Shown here: positions 23,051 to 24,593 of the stretch, one piece after another
Position numbering within the stretch: position 1 is the stretch's first letter
Layout of the letters: each line of letters starts with the position of its first letter
DNA from: SOIA01 sp050116035
Lineage (GTDB): Bacteria > Acidobacteriota > Aminicenantia > Aminicenantales > Aminicenantaceae
Assembly: GCA_050116035.1 (NCBI GenBank)
Contig: JASFPJ010000008.1
Coordinates: 1 to 24,593 of the forward strand
Direction of reading: 5' to 3'
Length of the DNA: 24,593 bases
The notes under the pieces: model-generated
What the model was told of the DNA's origin: nothing
Database searches by the model: none
What the model saw: the letters and a program-made list of their open reading frames with translations, nothing else
Program-made: the position numbers and the translations under genes

Positions 23051-23839
23051 TTAGAACCAGTAGTTCAATCCCAGAGAGAACTGGTATCCGCTCAAGTCAA
23101 ATGCATCGTAGCCAGTAAAAGAGGCATCCGAACCCGTTCTAAAATTCGCTTGGGCATAGTTGTATTTGAATTCCGCCTCAAAAGTGAATCTTTGCGCGAC
23201 AGGGATCATGATTCCGGCAAACCCTTGATACCCGATTGTGAATCGACTGTCTTCTCTCGCATAAGTGAGATAGACTGGATAAATTTGAGTGTCCACACCA
23301 TAGACCCATGTATCATCATTGAAATCGACCCAGTCGCCTTCGAGCCTGACATACCAGATGTATAAACCGACTCCTCCTCCGATGTAGGGCATGATTTTTC
23401 CTTGCCGTCCCATCGGATAAAGCTTCATCGAAAACTGAATCGGAGTGATCGACACATTAAAATTGTGGATAATGCTGAACATTTCATTTGCGAAAAAATC
23501 TCCCTCCAAACCGTTGGGAAAGGCGAAATCAACTTCCTCTCCGAAGACACTTCCCAGGACGCCAAAATAGCCATTGTAGATTCCACTCTTGTTTTTGAGG
23601 TACCCGTCAATTCCGAGTGTGAAACTCAACTGTTTCGTGACAAAGTATTCATAAGTAAAGCAGAAGTTTGAGTTGTAGTAGTGGGATTTTCCAAAGTCCA
23701 TTTGACGGAATTCCTCCTGCCAGAGGTCGCTGTCGGCACGCGGGATAAAAAATCCAATCTTAATCGTGATGATCCCAGAGAAAGCCAGACTTGGAGTCAA
23801 TAGAATTAACGTCAGAAATAACAATACGCTTTTTTTCAT
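23051..23839 (-). CDS. Outer-membrane beta-barrel protein, function unknown
   Basis: 262 residues. A signal peptide (MKKSVLLFLTLILLTPSLAF) is cleaved near residue 21. The mature part is rich in alternating polar/aromatic segments typical of beta strands and ends in Asn-Tyr-Trp-Phe, the terminal-aromatic signal used for outer-membrane insertion. A run such as KIMPYIGGGVGLYIW is typical of small eight-stranded barrels (OmpA/OmpW-like). No specific family is recognised. Few cysteines are present. AGGTGAGA at 23844-23851 precedes the ATG. It is monocistronic, with a sigma-54-like promoter upstream. Confidence 0.8.
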   Translation of the reverse strand: MKKSVLLFLTLILLTPSLAFSGIITIKIGFFIPRADSDLWQEEFRQMDFGKSHYYNSNFCFTYEYFVTKQLSFTLGIDGYLKNKSGIYNGYFGVLGSVFGEEVDFAFPNGLEGDFFANEMFSIIHNFNVSITPIQFSMKLYPMGRQGKIMPYIGGGVGLYIWYVRLEGDWVDFNDDTWVYGVDTQIYPVYLTYAREDSRFTIGYQGFAGIMIPVAQRFTFEAEFKYNYAQANFRTGSDASFTGYDAFDLSGYQFSLGLNYWF

Positions 23840-23864
23840 TTTATCTCACCTCACATCAGACATT

Positions 23865-23883
23865 ATGCAAAAGTTATGCCAAA
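23865..23883 (-). promoter_or_regulatory. Candidate sigma-54 (-24/-12) promoter for the barrel gene
   Basis: On the minus strand the site reads TTTGGCATAACTTTTGCAT: the GG (23879-23880) and GC (23867-23868) are exactly ten bases apart, with TTGGCA and TTGCA flanks close to the sigma-54 consensus. The predicted start is near 23855, giving a short leader of about 16 bases that still contains the ribosome-binding site. CATAAT within it could instead act as a sigma-70 -10 box, but no matching -35 is seen. Confidence 0.45.
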
Positions 23884-23890
23884 TGGAATT

Positions 23891-23909
23891 TCAGGGGAAA
23901 CTTTCCTGA
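23891..23909. repeat. Inverted repeat upstream of the barrel-gene promoter
   Basis: TCAGG and CCTGA arms, extended by weaker pairs, form a 19-nt imperfect palindrome just upstream of the sigma-54-like site. It could be an activator site, though enhancer sites are usually farther away. Single copy and possibly chance. Confidence 0.25.
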
Positions 23910-24022
23910 TTAATGTGTCTTAAAAAGGTCAATTGTCCTCTTTCATTTCAGAACCTTTTTTTTCATCATTAGATAGTTGATTATGAATCAGATAGCCTGG
24001 AGAGTCAAGTTATTTGGTATTT

Positions 24023-24041
24023 GGGGGCGCATCTCAACGTT
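24023..24041 (+). repeat. Diverged half-copy of the nested repeat arm
   Basis: GGGGGCGCATCTCAACGTT matches 16 of 19 bases of the reverse complement of 23024-23042 (the outer right arm of the element at 22894). It lies in the divergent barrel/tsaC gap, without a partner arm that I can see. This suggests a solo or degenerate copy of the same repeat family. Confidence 0.5.
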
Positions 24042-24068
24042 AAAAAACCAGACTTTCTCGATTTAATC

Positions 24069-24097
24069 TTTACACTTCTCTTCCTTCCTTTTAGTAT
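24069..24097 (+). promoter_or_regulatory. Weak candidate promoter for the Sua5/YrdC gene
   Basis: TTTACA (24069-24074, 5 of 6) is followed after 17 bases by TAGTAT (24092-24097, 4 of 6). Transcription would start only a few bases before the ATG at 24108, so the message would be nearly leaderless or start at an internal ATG (24165). Confidence 0.3.
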
Positions 24098-24107
24098 AGA
24101 TAGAGAA

Positions 24108-24593
24108 ATGGCTGATGAGACAAAAGTCCTGAAGATAGACCCGCAGCGAGTGGAACAGGGAGAAATGAGAACGATTGTGGCATCTCTCCAGAGAGGGGGA
24201 GTCATAGCCTATCCCACTGATACTTTTTACGGTCTGGGAGCCAACTGTTTTTCAAAAAAAGCCATTCAGAGAATTTACCGTCTGAAAGAGAGAGAGCCTT
24301 CCAAGCCTCTTTCCGCTCTCGTTTCTCACAAGAATATGATTCACAGCCTTGCTGTTGAGATTCCTTCCCTTTTCTGGGTGCTGACTGAGCAGTTCTGGCC
24401 CGGACCTCTCACACTTGTCTTGAAAGCTTCCTCTGAATTGCCTGGGGAAATGCTCGGTCCGGGAGAATCTGTCGGGATCCGCCTCCCTGACCTTGCATGG
24501 CTTCGAGGACTGATCGATGAGGCGAATTTTCCCATAACCGCCACGAGCGCCAATATTTCAGGAGAAAGAGAAATCGAAGACCCGAGGAAGATT
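24108..24593 (+). CDS. tsaC: Sua5/YrdC-family threonylcarbamoyl-AMP synthase (partial, 3' end outside)
   Basis: 162 codons are open to the window edge. The enzyme makes threonylcarbamoyl-AMP from threonine, bicarbonate and ATP for the t6A modification of ANN-decoding tRNAs. Signatures: GGVIAYPTDTFYGLGANCFS (30-49), YRLKEREPSKPLSALV, FWPGPLTLVLK, SVGIRLPD and ITATSANISGE. The ATG at 24108 gives a family-like N-terminus but has a weak ribosome-binding site; ATG 24165 has a better AGGGAG upstream and would give the short TsaC form. Whether a C-terminal Sua5 domain follows cannot be seen. Confidence 0.92.
   Translation, partial: MADETKVLKIDPQRVEQGEMRTIVASLQRGGVIAYPTDTFYGLGANCFSKKAIQRIYRLKEREPSKPLSALVSHKNMIHSLAVEIPSLFWVLTEQFWPGPLTLVLKASSELPGEMLGPGESVGIRLPDLAWLRGLIDEANFPITATSANISGEREIEDPRKI

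Noticed and set aside
1..24593. CRISPR arrays, tRNA or rRNA genes, phage or insertion-sequence genes
   Set aside because: None were seen on either strand: no regularly spaced direct repeats, no transposase or integrase motifs and no rRNA signature.

Overview
The window looks like a chromosomal segment of a Gram-negative-type bacterium with moderate GC content. The evidence for two membranes is a MltD-type lipoprotein murein hydrolase and a beta-barrel protein ending in the outer-membrane motif Tyr-Trp-Phe. Gene order is the standard bacterial tuf/S10/spc/alpha order. Several ribosomal proteins are zinc-binding (S14 type Z, S4, L24, L36) and several carry long charged tails. Taxonomy cannot be fixed from the sequence alone; an Acidobacteriota/Aminicenantes-like lineage is my guess, at low confidence.

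Positions 1-15899 are one uninterrupted plus-strand supercluster: the end of tuf, then rpsJ-rplC-rplD-rplW-rplB-rpsS-rplV-rpsC-rplP-rpmC-rpsQ (S10), rplN-rplX-rplE-rpsN-rpsH-rplF-rplR-rpsE-rpmD-rplO-secY-adk-map-infA-rpmJ (spc), and rpsM-rpsK-rpsD-rpoA-rplQ (alpha). Many junctions are ATGA/TGATG overlaps, which suggests translational coupling. The only gaps near 100 bp are before rpsJ and before rpoA. Together these genes make ribosome parts, the Sec translocon core, adenylate kinase, methionine aminopeptidase, IF-1 and the RNA polymerase alpha subunit. The unusual point is low-complexity extension: about 125 residues at the L3 C-terminus, about 70 at the S5 N-terminus, about 28 at the L30 N-terminus, and shorter tails on S17 and L17.

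Positions 15900-20478 hold minus-strand genes: a LysM-containing MltD-type lytic transglycosylase with its own promoter and terminator, and a cca-galE pair (4-base overlap) with a consensus-like promoter upstream and a strong intrinsic terminator directly after galE.

Positions 20644-22888 are a plus-strand trio: an exported protein with two LEA2/WHy-like repeats, a GT-A family 2 glycosyltransferase and a nitroreductase-family protein. It converges on a minus-strand outer-membrane barrel gene (23051-23839). Between them lies a 149-bp nested inverted-repeat element (22894-23042), with a diverged half-copy at 24023-24041. The barrel gene has a good match to a sigma-54 (-24/-12) promoter. The window ends inside a Sua5/YrdC-type tRNA threonylcarbamoyl-AMP synthase gene.

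Most of the window is core housekeeping sequence. I see no phage, CRISPR, tRNA or rRNA genes, and no convincing new multi-gene system. The best leads are the ribosomal protein extensions, the nested repeat, the sigma-54-like promoter and the LEA2-GT2-nitroreductase cluster.
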